From Sandaracinaceae bacterium (GTDB lineage: Bacteria > Myxococcota_A > Polyangia > Polyangiales > Houyiibacteriaceae), in contig JAAZAH010000333.1 in the NCBI GenBank assembly GCA_012514415.1, positions 1 to 5,744 of the forward strand: a DNA stretch of 5,744 bases, in the 5' to 3' direction. This document shows, piece after piece, positions 1 through 5,740 of the stretch. The stretch's first letter is position 1. Each line of letters starts with the position of its first letter. Both the position numbers and the translations under genes were made by a program. The notes under the pieces were generated by a model. That model worked only from the letters and a program-made list of their open reading frames with translations, had not been told where the DNA came from and ran no database searches.

Positions 1-84
1 CGACGAAAGCCGCGGCGACGAAGAAGACGGCGGCAGCGAAATCGACGAAAGCCGCGGCGACGAAGAAGATGGCGGCAGCGAAAT
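1..84 (+). repeat. 42-bp tandem repeat, two copies, inside the DksA-like gene
   Basis: Positions 1-42 and 43-84 are identical except for one base: C28 corresponds to T70. The unit is a multiple of three, so copy-number change would alter the protein by 14 residues (TKAAATKKTAAAKS) without a frameshift. The sequence after 84 continues as degenerate Lys/Ala/Ser-rich coding DNA. Further copies may lie left of the window. Confidence 0.9.
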
Positions 85-698
85 TGTCGAAAGCTTCGAC
101 AAAGAAGGCGACGCCGCCCGCAAAGACGAGCGCGAGCAAAGCGGCAGCCTCCACCTCTTCGGCGAAGAAGGCCGCAGCAACGAGCGGTTTGCCTGCGAAG
201 GCCGCCACAACCAAAGCAGCCCCGACCGCCACACCGGCCGCCCCTTCCGTGCCTGTCGCGCCCAAGGAGGAGCTCGATCCGCGCGTCCTGAATGCGCCGC
301 CGCTTCCGTCAGGCCTCTCGGTCGATCCCGACTCCGGGCTCACACCTCAGCAGGCGGGCTTTCTCTACGCAGAGCTGATCGCCAAACGTGACGCCGTCCT
401 CCAAGGACATAGCCGTCATATCTCCGCGGCGATCGGTGAGGGCGAGCCCATGGCCGAAGAGATGGATATGTCGCAGCGCCATACCGAACAGGCCTTCAAT
501 ATGCGCTTCGCCGATAAGGAGCGCAAGCTCCTCCGCGAGATCGAAAATGCCCTCCAGAAATTTGCGACGGGCGAATACGGTCTTTGCGAGGGGACGGGCG
601 AGCCGATCTCCTTCCGCCGCCTCGAAATCCGCCCTTGGACTCGTTATAGCGTCGAATACAAGGAGCAGATCGAGCGAGAGAAGCGCCAGCATCGTTGA
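3..698 (+). CDS. DksA/TraR-like regulator with Lys/Ala-rich N-terminal tail (5' end probably outside the window)
   Basis: This is probably an RNA polymerase secondary-channel regulator of the DksA/TraR family. Numbering here is from the ATG at 69. Residues 1-65 are a low-complexity Lys/Ala/Thr/Ser/Pro tail like histone-H1-like bacterial proteins. Residues about 92-209 are the DksA-like part. A helical region holds a tip motif ExxDxS (E130, D133, S135), which aligns with the DxxDxA of E. coli DksA. It is followed by DKERKLLREIE (149-159) and the finger region YGLCEGTGEPI (170-180). The finger keeps the canonical spacing, but only one of four cysteines remains: CxxT-x17-SxxY (C173, T176, S194, Y197), so classical zinc binding is unlikely. 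The frame is open to the left window edge. The ATG at 69 corresponds to a Thr codon in the preceding repeat copy, so the true start is probably upstream. The family call is fairly secure. RNA polymerase binding and DNA binding by the tail are inference. Confidence 0.8.
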   Translation, partial: TKAAATKKTAAAKSTKAAATKKMAAAKLSKASTKKATPPAKTSASKAAASTSSAKKAAATSGLPAKAATTKAAPTATPAAPSVPVAPKEELDPRVLNAPPLPSGLSVDPDSGLTPQQAGFLYAELIAKRDAVLQGHSRHISAAIGEGEPMAEEMDMSQRHTEQAFNMRFADKERKLLREIENALQKFATGEYGLCEGTGEPISFRRLEIRPWTRYSVEYKEQIEREKRQHR

Positions 699-734
699 TT
701 GCCGGTGCGCGCCGGGATGGGTTAAACTCCGCCT

Positions 735-1544
735 ATGACGCACCTTCGAAGCGGAAAGATCGCGATGATTACGGGCGCCTCCTCAGGGATCGGCGAGGCG
801 CTTGCCCTTGAATTTGCGCGGCGTGGCATCCACGTCGCCCTCGTCGGTCGTCGGATCGATGCGCTCGAATCCGTCGCTGCGCGCGTGCGTGAGCTCGGCG
901 CCGGTGCGCTCGTCCTCCCGGGTGATGTGGCCGATCGCGATTTCGCCGAGTCCGCTGTCCAAAAAACCATCGAGGCGTTTGGCGCGCTCGACCTCCTTGT
1001 GCTGAGCGCCGGCATCAGCATGTGGGCGCGCTTCGATGAGGTGAAGGAGCTCGATCTTTTCGAGCGCATTATGAAGGTGAATTACCTCGGCGCCGTCTAC
1101 TTCACGTATTTTGCCCTTCCCTATCTCCGAACGCGTGGCGGCGATATTGTCGCGATCAGCTCGCACACGGGCATCACGGGTGTTCCGACCCGCACCGGAT
1201 ATGCGGCGAGTAAGCACGCGCTTCAGGGCTTTTTCGATAGCCTGCGCGTCGAGCTTCGCGAAACGCCGATGAATATTCTCGTCGTCAGCCCCGGCTTTGT
1301 CGACACGCCCATCCGCGAGAACATCCTCGGAGGCGATGGACAAAAGGCAGGCTACCAAGGTCGCGCGACCGAAGCGCCGATGCCCCTCGAGGAAGCCATT
1401 CGGCAAATTCTCGAGGCGATCGAGGGGCGAAAGCGCGAGCTCGTAATGACGGGACGAGCCCGATTCGGCCGTTTCCTGCGTCTCATCGCTCCCGCGCTCG
1501 TCGATCGCATCGCGGCGAAGGCGGTCGGCGATCCCGGTCGATGA
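735..1544 (+). CDS. SDR-family NAD(P)-dependent oxidoreductase (DHRS7-like classical SDR)
   Basis: This is a cytosolic Rossmann-fold oxidoreductase, 269 aa, a normal length for a classical SDR. The cofactor glycine motif TGASSGIG is at 13-20. VGRR at 37-40 places arginines after the second beta strand and suggests NADP(H) preference. D64 lies in the GDVAD adenine-contact region. The NNAG motif appears as SAG (91-93). The catalytic tetrad is visible as N116, S143, Y156 and K160 (YAASK). SPGFVDTP at 185-192 is the usual PG motif. The C-terminal basic/hydrophobic stretch from about 230 (GRKRELVMTGRARFGRFLRL) is typical of bacterial relatives of DHRS7/7B. The substrate cannot be read from sequence; lipid-like carbonyls or alcohols are plausible. 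The first ATG gives a normal N-terminus. No strong Shine-Dalgarno is seen, only GGGATGGG about 13 bases upstream. It lies 36 bp after the DksA-like gene with no convincing terminator between. Confidence 0.92.
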   Translation: MTHLRSGKIAMITGASSGIGEALALEFARRGIHVALVGRRIDALESVAARVRELGAGALVLPGDVADRDFAESAVQKTIEAFGALDLLVLSAGISMWARFDEVKELDLFERIMKVNYLGAVYFTYFALPYLRTRGGDIVAISSHTGITGVPTRTGYAASKHALQGFFDSLRVELRETPMNILVVSPGFVDTPIRENILGGDGQKAGYQGRATEAPMPLEEAIRQILEAIEGRKRELVMTGRARFGRFLRLIAPALVDRIAAKAVGDPGR

Positions 1545-1592
1545 ACTGCGTCCTTGCCGTCTGTCATCAAATCAGCTTGAAGCTGCGCGCGG

Positions 1593-2663
1593 ATGGATGA
1601 AGATCAGCCTGCAATGATCCGCGCAAAAGAGACGGTCGAATCGCTCGAGGCCTACAGCGCTCCGCTCGAGGGGCGTCGGGGCATGCTGCGCCTCGATTTT
1701 AATGAAAATACGCTCGGGCCAAGCCCGAAGGTGATCGAAGCGATTCGTTCGATGCCTGTCGAGGAATACGCGATCTATCCGGAGTACAACGAGCTCCAGC
1801 GGGTTGCGGCGAAATTCTTTGACGTAAAGCGCGAAGAGATCGGCCTTTTCAACGGCGCCGACGCCGCCATCCGTGCCGTGTTTGATGCCTTTGGCGAGCC
1901 GGGCACGGTCTTTCTCACGACGGCGCCCACCTTCGGCTACTATCAACCCTGCGCCGCTCAGCAGGGGATGGTGGTTCGCGGCATCCCTTATCCCGAGACG
2001 CTCGAATTCCCGCTCGACGCGTTCCGTGAAGCGCTCGCTGACAAACCCCGAATCGCCTTCATCTGCAACCCGAACAATCCCACGGGCACGATGCTGGATC
2101 GCGAAACGATCCTCGAGCTCGCCGCGGGATGTTCATCGACGCTCTTCGTGATCGACGAGCTTTACGCAACCTTTACGGGCGTGACGGTTTTACCCGAATC
2201 GCTCGCGCTCCCAAATCTGCTTGTTCTTCGGTCGCTTTCAAAGAGCTCGGGCCTTGCGGCGCTTCGACTCGGCTTTGCCATCGGCGCCCCATCACTGGTC
2301 GATCGCGTCTCGCGCGTGACGGGACCTTACGATATCAACTCTCTCGCCGTCCGCGCCGGCATCGCGGCGATGAGCGGCGAAGACGAGCATACCGCGCGCT
2401 ACATCGACGAAGTGGCGCGAGCCAAAGCGTTCACTCTCGAAGAGCTCGAAAAGCGCGGCGTTCGCTATTTTGCAGATGGCGGAAACTATCTCTTGGTCTT
2501 CATCGGCGAAGAGCTCTCGCATGTGGTTGACGGACTTCGCGGCGAAGGAATCCTCGTCCGCTCGATGGCCGGAAAGCCCGTCATCGATGGCAGTTTCCGG
2601 CTCACGATCGGTACCCGAGAGCAGATGGAGCGCTTCTTCGGCGCCTTCGATCGCATCCGCTAA
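1593..2663 (+). CDS. hisC: Histidinol-phosphate aminotransferase-type PLP enzyme (class I/II aminotransferase)
   Basis: This is a PLP-dependent fold-type I aminotransferase, 356 aa, the usual length for HisC. HisC transfers an amino group between glutamate and imidazole-acetol phosphate in histidine synthesis. Visible motifs are DFNENTLGPSP (35-45), YPEY (62-65), NGAD (87-90, cofactor-phosphate loop), APTFGYY (111-117, aromatic over the PLP ring), CNPNNPTG (158-165, N161), and DELY (188-191, PLP pyridine contacts). The Schiff-base lysine is K217 in SLSKSSGLAALRLGF, with R225 as phosphate contact. FRLTIGT with R336 is the substrate-carboxylate arginine. GADAAI replaces the commoner GADE/GSDE form. 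A second in-frame ATG at 1614 (MIRAKETVE) is equally possible as start; neither has a strong ribosome site. No other his genes are nearby, so it may be a paralogue acting on another amino acid such as an aromatic one. The family is secure; the histidine-pathway role is moderate. Confidence 0.88.
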   Translation: MDEDQPAMIRAKETVESLEAYSAPLEGRRGMLRLDFNENTLGPSPKVIEAIRSMPVEEYAIYPEYNELQRVAAKFFDVKREEIGLFNGADAAIRAVFDAFGEPGTVFLTTAPTFGYYQPCAAQQGMVVRGIPYPETLEFPLDAFREALADKPRIAFICNPNNPTGTMLDRETILELAAGCSSTLFVIDELYATFTGVTVLPESLALPNLLVLRSLSKSSGLAALRLGFAIGAPSLVDRVSRVTGPYDINSLAVRAGIAAMSGEDEHTARYIDEVARAKAFTLEELEKRGVRYFADGGNYLLVFIGEELSHVVDGLRGEGILVRSMAGKPVIDGSFRLTIGTREQMERFFGAFDRIR

Positions 2664-2666
2664 GCG

Positions 2667-2687
2667 CCTTCCCGCTGGAAGGGCTTT
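2667..2687 (+). terminator. Possible weak intrinsic terminator after the aminotransferase gene
   Basis: A perfect 6-bp stem, CCTTCC (2667-2672) and GGAAGG (2677-2682), encloses a 4-nt loop CGCT. It begins three bases after the stop codon and is followed by GCTTT. The U-run is only three bases, so efficiency as an intrinsic terminator is doubtful. Confidence 0.4.
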
Positions 2688-2717
2688 GAGAGGTCCACGC
2701 GTCCATCCGCCGCCCCG

Positions 2718-2735
2718 CGCCAAGGCGCCTTGGCG
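2718..2735. repeat. Perfect 18-bp palindrome between convergent genes
   Basis: CGCCAAGGCGCCTTGGCG reads the same on both strands. In RNA from either strand it can form a GC-rich hairpin of about 7 bp with a 4-nt loop. It lies wholly in the gap between the convergent aminotransferase and thioesterase genes and touches the thioesterase stop codon. No U-tract follows on either strand, so it is not a canonical terminator. It could slow polymerase or protect 3' ends in both directions, or be a dispersed intergenic repeat. Confidence 0.6.
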
Positions 2736-3479
2736 TCAGCTCGCGGATTGCGCCTTCGCGGGATCGTTCGCCGCTTCTGCCGCGTTGCCATCTTCGATGG
2801 GGATTTCACGAAGCGCGCGCTTGAAGATCTCGCCGAATCGCTCGCCGCGGACGTCGACGAAGATCCCTTCGGCCGAGGCGACGCGCGTCCCTCCGACATA
2901 GAGCGCACCATCGACCGTGATCTTTCGCCCATCGATCTCGCGGATCGACGCTTCGGAGTAGGTCTCGCCGTCTAGAAGCGTGGGGCGAAGATAACGGATG
3001 GTGAGGATCTGGGTGACGACTTGGTAGCCGCGCACGATGCAGGCGTGCCCAAGCACCTCATCGAGGATGGAGGCGATGATGCCACCATGGCAGAGCCCCG
3101 GGGCGCCGGAAAAACGCGAATCGAGCGGGAGCGTGCCTGAGACCTTCTCGCCGTAATCGGTGATGACGATGGGCGGGGCGATCGGGTTGGTATTTCCGAC
3201 CATCACCGAGCGATCCTTCATCTCGATATGGCGCTCGGCGAACTGACCCGAGAGAAAGACCTCGCGCGATTTGATCGACGGCTCTTTCAGAAGCGCTTCG
3301 TAGAGCGTATCGGCCTTCGCCGCGATTTCACGGTAGGTCTCGACGCTCGCTTCCGATTCGATGAAGCGCTCGAGAAGGCGTCGGATCGAGGACGCCGCGA
3401 GGCGCTTCTCGGCCCAAGCAGGATCGTCGACTTCCGCCGGGATCTCCCAACGGCTCATCTTCTCTTCAATCTCAGTCAT
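2736..3479 (-). CDS. PaaI/THEM4-like hotdog-fold acyl-CoA thioesterase
   Basis: It probably hydrolyses acyl-CoA thioesters in the cytoplasm. The protein is 247 aa. An N-terminal helical region (about 1-95) precedes a C-terminal hotdog domain (about 105-215). The signature is GLCHGGIIASILDEVLG (128-144), containing HGG (131-133) and D140. The His-x8-Asp spacing, and T156 sixteen residues after the Asp, match the catalytic His/Asp/Thr arrangement I recall for human THEM4. YLRPTLLDGE (163-172) is the usual following strand and turn. The long N-terminal region is unlike 130-150-aa stand-alone PaaI proteins but fits THEM4-like and actinobacterial relatives. The C-terminus is Ala/Glu-rich and probably disordered. 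The start codon abuts the stop codon of the upstream SDR (TGAATG). No clear ribosome site is seen, so translational coupling is likely. A later in-frame ATG (residue 8, 3458-3456) with AG-rich sequence just before it is an alternative start. Acyl chain preference is unknown. Confidence 0.87.
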   Translation of the reverse strand: MTEIEEKMSRWEIPAEVDDPAWAEKRLAASSIRRLLERFIESEASVETYREIAAKADTLYEALLKEPSIKSREVFLSGQFAERHIEMKDRSVMVGNTNPIAPPIVITDYGEKVSGTLPLDSRFSGAPGLCHGGIIASILDEVLGHACIVRGYQVVTQILTIRYLRPTLLDGETYSEASIREIDGRKITVDGALYVGGTRVASAEGIFVDVRGERFGEIFKRALREIPIEDGNAAEAANDPAKAQSAS

Positions 3480-4313
3480 TCAGGCGAGTCCGGTGAGCCT
3501 GAGGCTCTTTTCGTAGAGCCCCGCGGCGAGTTTGGGATCGCGCGCGGCGGGGCGAGTCCATGCAATCTTCTCGTCCACCCAATATTCGCCGTTTGTCTTT
3601 GTCGCCGCTTCAGAAGTGGCGACAAAGATGCCCGTCTTTGCGCCGCGGTTTGTGCTTCGGAGCGCCATGCGACCGAGCTTTAGCCCCATCCCAAAAAGAC
3701 CAGGTTCGTCCTGAGCGAAGCCGGAGGCGACGGGTCCGGGATGGAAGCTGTGGCTGAGGATGCCTCGTTTCTGGCCCTCACGGCGCGCCAGCTCGCGGGC
3801 AAAGAGGATGTTGGCGAGCTTCGTGAGCCCGTATTGTTCGATGGCGAAGAAGCCATGCTCGGCGTTGAGGTGGTCGAGCGAGAATCTGCAGAATTTATGC
3901 CCCATCGAAGAGGTCGTGATGACGCGCGCGCCCTCGAGGCGAGGAAGGAGCAGCTGCGTGAGAAGAAAGGGCCCGAGATGGTTCGTAGCGAGCATCATCT
4001 CGTAGCCGTCGGGGCTTTCACGCCGTTTGGGAAGATAGATCCCGGCGTTATTCATGAGCACGTCGAAGCGGCGCTCGAGGTGGAGCAGCTCCTCGGCTGC
4101 TGCGCGAACGGAGGCGAAGGAGCTGAGATCACATTGGACGACGCGGAGCGAGGAATTGCCCGTGCCCGAGGCGATCTCGTCGCGCGCGCTCTCGGCCTTT
4201 TCGACGTTACGGCAGACCATGAGGACCTCGGCGCCGCGTCGGGCGAACTCTCGGGTCATCTCCTTGCCGATGCCGGAATTGGCACCGGTGACGATCACGA
4301 GCTTTCCGTTCAT
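3480..4313 (-). CDS. Retinol-dehydrogenase-like SDR oxidoreductase
   Basis: This is a short-chain dehydrogenase of the RDH11-14-like group, 277 aa. The glycine motif TGANSGIG is at 9-16. CRN at 34-36 places R35 after beta strand 2, the usual NADP(H) mark of this group. CDLSS is at 61-65, NNAG at 88-91, and the active-site Asn is N111 (ATNHLG). Serines are S135/S136 (ITTSSMGH), Y161 and K165 form YGLTK, and HPGPV is at 191-195. The 25-residue gap between Ser and Tyr is longer than in classical SDRs but normal for retinol-dehydrogenase and WWOX-like relatives. The real substrate in a bacterium is probably some hydrophobic alcohol or aldehyde, not retinol. It is the first gene of a two-gene minus-strand operon with the thioesterase. 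No Shine-Dalgarno is visible before the ATG. A 10-bp palindrome TCAGGCCTGA (4335-4344) lies about 22 bases upstream. Confidence 0.92.
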   Translation of the reverse strand: MNGKLVIVTGANSGIGKEMTREFARRGAEVLMVCRNVEKAESARDEIASGTGNSSLRVVQCDLSSFASVRAAAEELLHLERRFDVLMNNAGIYLPKRRESPDGYEMMLATNHLGPFLLTQLLLPRLEGARVITTSSMGHKFCRFSLDHLNAEHGFFAIEQYGLTKLANILFARELARREGQKRGILSHSFHPGPVASGFAQDEPGLFGMGLKLGRMALRSTNRGAKTGIFVATSEAATKTNGEYWVDEKIAWTRPAARDPKLAAGLYEKSLRLTGLA

Positions 4314-4569
4314 GAGGGCAAGCGTGGTGGGTTTTCAGGCCTGAGTCCAGCGGACGATTTGAAGAGGCCGCAAGTCCGTGATTGGGGATCGCTCTCGGTT
4401 CCTCCTCGCGCCCTTGGTGAACGATCCTGCGCTTTGAGGCTCGCCCACCTTCCGCCATCCACGGACCGCCTCTCGGGACGATCCGCCAGCTCAGCCATTC
4501 TCGAACGCCCTTCACGTCAGCCGCGTTTCCGTGTAGACAAAACGAATCCCCCTAAGAGAACCCTCGGCG
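4314..4569. other. Divergent intergenic region between the SDR operon and the phospholipase gene
   Basis: This 256-bp gap must hold promoters for both flanking transcription units. I see no convincing -35/-10 pair on either strand. The nearest hint for the rightward gene is TAGACA (4534-4539), which lacks a good -10 at normal spacing. The only compact symmetry is TCAGGCCTGA (4335-4344). Small open frames in the gap have no recognisable protein character. Confidence 0.5.
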
Positions 4570-5571
4570 ATGTTTGGACGAAATCTCTTCTTTGCCTGCG
4601 CGCTGGCGCTCCAATCTTTCCTCGCTCTGTCGGCCTGTGACGGCGTTTCGACGGTGCATCCGGCCGATGAGAAGCTCCGCCTCAACCACATCCAGCTGAA
4701 GGCAACGCACAATAGCTACCGCCCCGGACGCCTCGATCATACCGTTGTCGATTGGCGTTACGATCATGCCCCCATCCTCGTTCAGCTCGAGGAGCAAGGC
4801 GTGCGCGGACTCGAGTTCGATCTGATCCACGATCCCTTCCTCGAACGCTATCGCGTCGAGCATATCCCCGAGGCGGACGACGAGACGCACTGCCCTTTCC
4901 TCACCGATTGTCTCGAGGCCGTTCGCGATTTTTCGGAGCGGCACCCCGGCCACCACCCGATCTTCATCCAGATTGAGCCGCGCGGAGCGTTCGACGACGA
5001 TACCGAGGCGCGGATCGCCCGATTTGAAAGCGAGGTGCTCTCGGTCTTCGACAGAGCGCAGCTGATCACGCCGGATGATGTCCGTGGGGAGGCGCTCAGC
5101 CTTCGCGAGGCGGTCCTCGAGCGCGGCTGGCCGACGCTCGGCGAGACTCGCGGAAAAATCTTCATTTACCTCGACTCTTCGCGGGAGATCTCCTTGGCCT
5201 ATGCGGGTCCCGACGGGAGGCTCGAGGGAAGGGTGGCTTTCCCGGATTCACGCATGGACGATCCGTTCGCCGGATTCATGGTCATCAACGCGGTGGGCGA
5301 CGGACGCGCTCGCGAGGCGGTCGAGGCAGGCTTTCTGGTCCGGGTGCGCGCCGAGCATCTACGGGAGCTTTTCAACGAAGGCGTCGATCGCGCCGAAGCC
5401 GCGCTTGAGACGGGCGCGCAGGTGATCTCGACCGACTTTCCCGTGAAGCGCGAGGAGCTCGATTATTTCTTCGACATTCCGGGCGGGACCCCGTCACGCT
5501 GTAGTCCCGTCACCGCGCCCGAAGACTGTAAGAGCGAGTGGATCGAAGATCCGTCGCGGCTTGGGGGCTGA
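4570..5571 (+). CDS. Lipoprotein, calcium-dependent phosphatidylinositol-specific phospholipase C family
   Basis: It is probably an exported phosphodiesterase that cleaves phosphatidylinositol-type phospholipids to diacylglycerol and a (cyclic) inositol phosphate. The protein is 333 aa. Residues 1-22 form a lipoprotein signal peptide with lipobox LSAC (20-23), so C23 would be lipidated; D24 follows. The TIM-barrel phospholipase region runs from about 38 to 300. ATHNSY (45-50) carries the first catalytic His, H47. GVRGLEFDL (77-85) carries acidic residues E82 and D84, expected calcium ligands. VEHIP (96-100) carries the second His, H98. IQIEPR (133-138) and ISTDFP (286-291) are later barrel strands of this family. 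Cysteine pairs C108/C114 and C311/C320 would suit disulfides in an extracytoplasmic protein. A weak AGAGAA lies about 10 bases before the ATG. The family call rests on motif recognition; the natural lipid substrate is inferred. It stands alone on its strand, with the operator-like cluster starting 17 bp after its stop. Confidence 0.85.
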   Translation: MFGRNLFFACALALQSFLALSACDGVSTVHPADEKLRLNHIQLKATHNSYRPGRLDHTVVDWRYDHAPILVQLEEQGVRGLEFDLIHDPFLERYRVEHIPEADDETHCPFLTDCLEAVRDFSERHPGHHPIFIQIEPRGAFDDDTEARIARFESEVLSVFDRAQLITPDDVRGEALSLREAVLERGWPTLGETRGKIFIYLDSSREISLAYAGPDGRLEGRVAFPDSRMDDPFAGFMVINAVGDGRAREAVEAGFLVRVRAEHLRELFNEGVDRAEAALETGAQVISTDFPVKREELDYFFDIPGGTPSRCSPVTAPEDCKSEWIEDPSRLGG

Positions 5572-5587
5572 GCACGAGCACATCCTG

Positions 5588-5603
5588 GTCAAGTTCAATT
5601 GAC
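5588..5603. promoter_or_regulatory. Inverted repeat site 1
   Basis: GTCAAGTTCAATTGAC has 5-bp arms GTCAA/TTGAC around a 6-bp core. Read on the minus strand it matches site 3 except for the two central bases. It lies 17 bp past the phospholipase stop codon. Confidence 0.6.
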
Positions 5604-5620
5604 TAACTGGACGGTGATTA

Positions 5621-5636
5621 GTCAAGCTAGCTTGAT
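5621..5636. promoter_or_regulatory. Inverted repeat site 2
   Basis: GTCAAGCTAGCTTGAT contains a perfect 14-bp palindrome, TCAAGCTAGCTTGA (5622-5635). It is followed by ATTT, so a weak hairpin terminator is an alternative reading, but the match to the other three sites favours an operator. Confidence 0.6.
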
Positions 5637-5673
5637 ATTTCGAATCACTCGTCAGAGCAGCCGGTGTGAGAAA

Positions 5674-5689
5674 GTCAATTTCACTTGAC
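5674..5689. promoter_or_regulatory. Inverted repeat site 3
   Basis: GTCAATTTCACTTGAC has 5-bp arms, 6 bp if the flanking A5673 and T5690 are counted. Its right arm runs straight into another half-site, CTTGAT (5689-5694). Confidence 0.6.
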
Positions 5690-5724
5690 TTGATCTGCGG
5701 AGAGACAACGACGTGCTCCAGTTC

Positions 5725-5740
5725 GTCAAGCCAGCTTGAC
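5725..5740. promoter_or_regulatory. Inverted repeat site 4
   Basis: GTCAAGCCAGCTTGAC has 7-bp arms, 8 bp including C5724 and G5741, around a 2-bp centre. It is nearly identical to site 2. Its TTGACG (5736-5741) could double as a -35 element whose -10 lies outside the window. Confidence 0.6.

Noticed and set aside
703..716. CCGG-TGCGCG-CCGG potential hairpin after the DksA-like gene
   Set aside because: The stem is only 4 bp and no U-run follows, so it is not a credible terminator.
699..728. Possible promoter TTGCCG / TAAACT with 18-bp spacing before the first SDR gene, which would give a nearly leaderless transcript
   Set aside because: Only 3 and 4 of 6 matches to the sigma-70 consensus; too weak to claim.
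783..1406. Long minus-strand open frame opposite the first SDR gene
   Set aside because: Its product has no family features, while the plus strand carries an intact SDR active site over the same bases.
1573..1585. CAGCTTGAAGCTG symmetry just before the aminotransferase start
   Set aside because: Arms are 6 bp around one base and it occurs once. It shares AGCTTGA with the right-end sites but lacks the GTCAA-N6-TTGAC form, so chance is a sufficient explanation.
4335..4344. TCAGGCCTGA palindrome upstream of the minus-strand SDR operon
   Set aside because: A single 10-bp palindrome is not rare in GC-rich DNA and no second copy or promoter element supports it as an operator.
4310..4498. Small minus-strand open frame (62 codons) in the divergent gap
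   Set aside because: Low-complexity Arg/Ser/Pro-rich translation, no ribosome site and no recognisable domain.
3741..4640. Long plus-strand open frame of about 300 codons across the minus-strand SDR
   Set aside because: It is antisense to a gene with complete SDR motifs, has no recognisable protein character, and is the expected shadow in GC-rich DNA.
5621..5640. Site 2 palindrome plus ATTT as a rho-independent terminator for the phospholipase gene
   Set aside because: The stem is short and AT-containing, the T-run is interrupted and short, and the sequence fits the repeated operator pattern better.
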